From an uncultured Prevotella sp. (GTDB lineage Bacteria > Bacteroidota > Bacteroidia > Bacteroidales > Bacteroidaceae): a stretch of 6,574 bases of DNA. Position 1 is the first letter of the stretch, and each line of letters starts with the position of its first letter. The stretch is taken from positions 1-6,574 of the forward strand of contig CALGRN010000226.1 in NCBI GenBank assembly GCA_937880835.1. Direction: 5' to 3'. The position numbers and the translations under genes are program-made. The notes beneath the pieces are model-generated. The model searched no databases. It was given only the letters and a program-made list of their open reading frames with translations, and was not told where the DNA came from. Of the stretch, positions 5,948 to 6,574 are shown piece by piece.

Positions 5948-6574
5948 CCCGGTATAAGGAAATTTATCACTTCTTTCTCTACACTTACGTTGAAAGCTCC
6001 GACCGGAGTATTCATTAATCGACCGTCAATGCCTACCATTGCATGTTTGGCATTGATTATTTCAACTCTGTTTGTGCGATAAGGATGCACGCTTTTATGA
6101 TTCAGAAACTTATTCGCAAACAGCAGATAGAAACCTTCTATCAGTTGTGTCATTTCCGGATGATATACCACCGAGACATCCAACAGACCGTTGTACGGCA
6201 CTGCATTGGGCGTTTGTCCATAGCCGGAAGCATTTCCTATGCACACGGTCATAATCTTTCTTTTTATTATATCGGTGTTTATCTTTATGTGCATCTTGTA
6301 TTCAAGTCTTTGGAAAATCATCATGAAGAAAGTGAATATAAACGAAAGAGTGCGCGAACCGAACACATGCCTTGATTTTCTCCGCATGTTCATGATCGAT
6401 GCTATAAGCCCTATGTTGACGCAGTTGAGGAAGTAACGCCTGCAAGCATCGTTGTTTTTGTTCTTGTATCTAAGACATCCCAAGTCTATTTTTCTTACTC
6501 TATGTCGGGCAAGCCAATTAACGTTCTTTTCTATTTCACCTTCGTTTATTCCCCAGAAATGTGCAAAGTCGTTC
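5944..6574 (-). CDS. Diacylglycerol kinase / YegS-like lipid kinase, 5' part outside window
   Basis: This is the C-terminal 209 residues of an ATP-dependent lipid kinase of the DagK_cat / YegS / LCB5 family, which phosphorylates a diacylglycerol-like or sphingoid-like lipid at the membrane surface. The frame is open to the window edge. The first visible residues, NDFAHFWGI, match the end of the family's GTxNDFA nucleotide-binding motif, so the N-terminal third is missing only because the window stops. Further family features are FLNCVNIGLIASI (about 49-61), SFIFTFFMMIFQRLEYKMHI (about 77-96), IGNASGYGQTPNAVPYNGLLDVSVV with the aromatic and glycine residues of the sugar-kinase-like fold, FLNHKSVHPYRT, and GIDGRLM near residues 182-187. 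Asp183 is kept where the DGE motif is expected, but the third position is Arg rather than Glu. A start at an internal TTG (6481-6483) is rejected because coding similarity continues upstream of it. The gene converges with the Crp/Fnr gene with a 4-base overlap of the stop codons. The lipid substrate is unknown. Confidence 0.93.
   Translation of the reverse strand, partial: NDFAHFWGINEGEIEKNVNWLARHRVRKIDLGCLRYKNKNNDACRRYFLNCVNIGLIASIMNMRRKSRHVFGSRTLSFIFTFFMMIFQRLEYKMHIKINTDIIKRKIMTVCIGNASGYGQTPNAVPYNGLLDVSVVYHPEMTQLIEGFYLLFANKFLNHKSVHPYRTNRVEIINAKHAMVGIDGRLMNTPVGAFNVSVEKEVINFLIPG

Noticed and set aside
6043..6375. Plus-strand open frame of 110 codons opposite the lipid kinase
   Set aside because: It is antisense to the recognisable kinase frame and has no protein-like motifs.
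5944..6483. Kinase gene starting at the internal TTG (6481-6483) as a complete 179-residue protein
   Set aside because: The reading frame continues to the window edge and its upstream residues (NDFAHFWGI) match the family's nucleotide-binding motif, so the real start lies outside the window.

Overview
The window looks like chromosomal DNA from a member of the Bacteroidales, most likely Prevotella or Bacteroides. The base composition is AT-rich. The start codons follow A-rich leaders rather than strong Shine-Dalgarno sequences. The promoters match the Bacteroidetes pattern (TTTG, about 19 bases, TAnnTTTG). All five proteins resemble Bacteroidales families that I recognise from memory. The genus assignment is a judgement, not a proven point.

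Region 1 (about 148 to 5114, minus strand) reads as one complete transcription unit for intracellular glycogen / alpha-glucan metabolism. It has a good promoter at 5084-5114, then a GH133-type glycogen debranching enzyme (3050-5002), a GT-B glycogen synthase-like glycosyltransferase (1725-2993) and a GH57 alpha-amylase-like protein (247-1647). A hairpin terminator at 148-187 closes it. Gaps between the genes are 56 and 77 bases, with no terminator in either. The synthase keeps its expected donor-site residues. The GH57 protein has Ser and Glu where active members have the nucleophile Glu and the acid Asp, so it is probably a pseudoenzyme. The debranching enzyme has Asn at a position that is usually Asp. 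The unit therefore seems built around synthesis and trimming, with a probably non-catalytic GH57-fold partner that ends in a coiled coil and a basic tail.

Region 2 (5003-5242) is a 240-base divergent intergenic region. It carries the operon promoter, a small dyad near its expected transcription start, and a -7-like element for the rightward gene.

Region 3 (5243-6574) holds a plus-strand Crp/Fnr-family regulator (5243-5947). It converges tail to tail, sharing 4 bases, with a minus-strand diacylglycerol kinase / YegS-like lipid kinase (5944-6574) whose N-terminal part lies beyond the window. The regulator's divergent position makes it a candidate controller of the glycogen unit, but no binding site proves this. 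Positions 1-147 hold no convincing gene, only a weak candidate for a leftward promoter. No mobile element, CRISPR array, tRNA or rRNA was seen.
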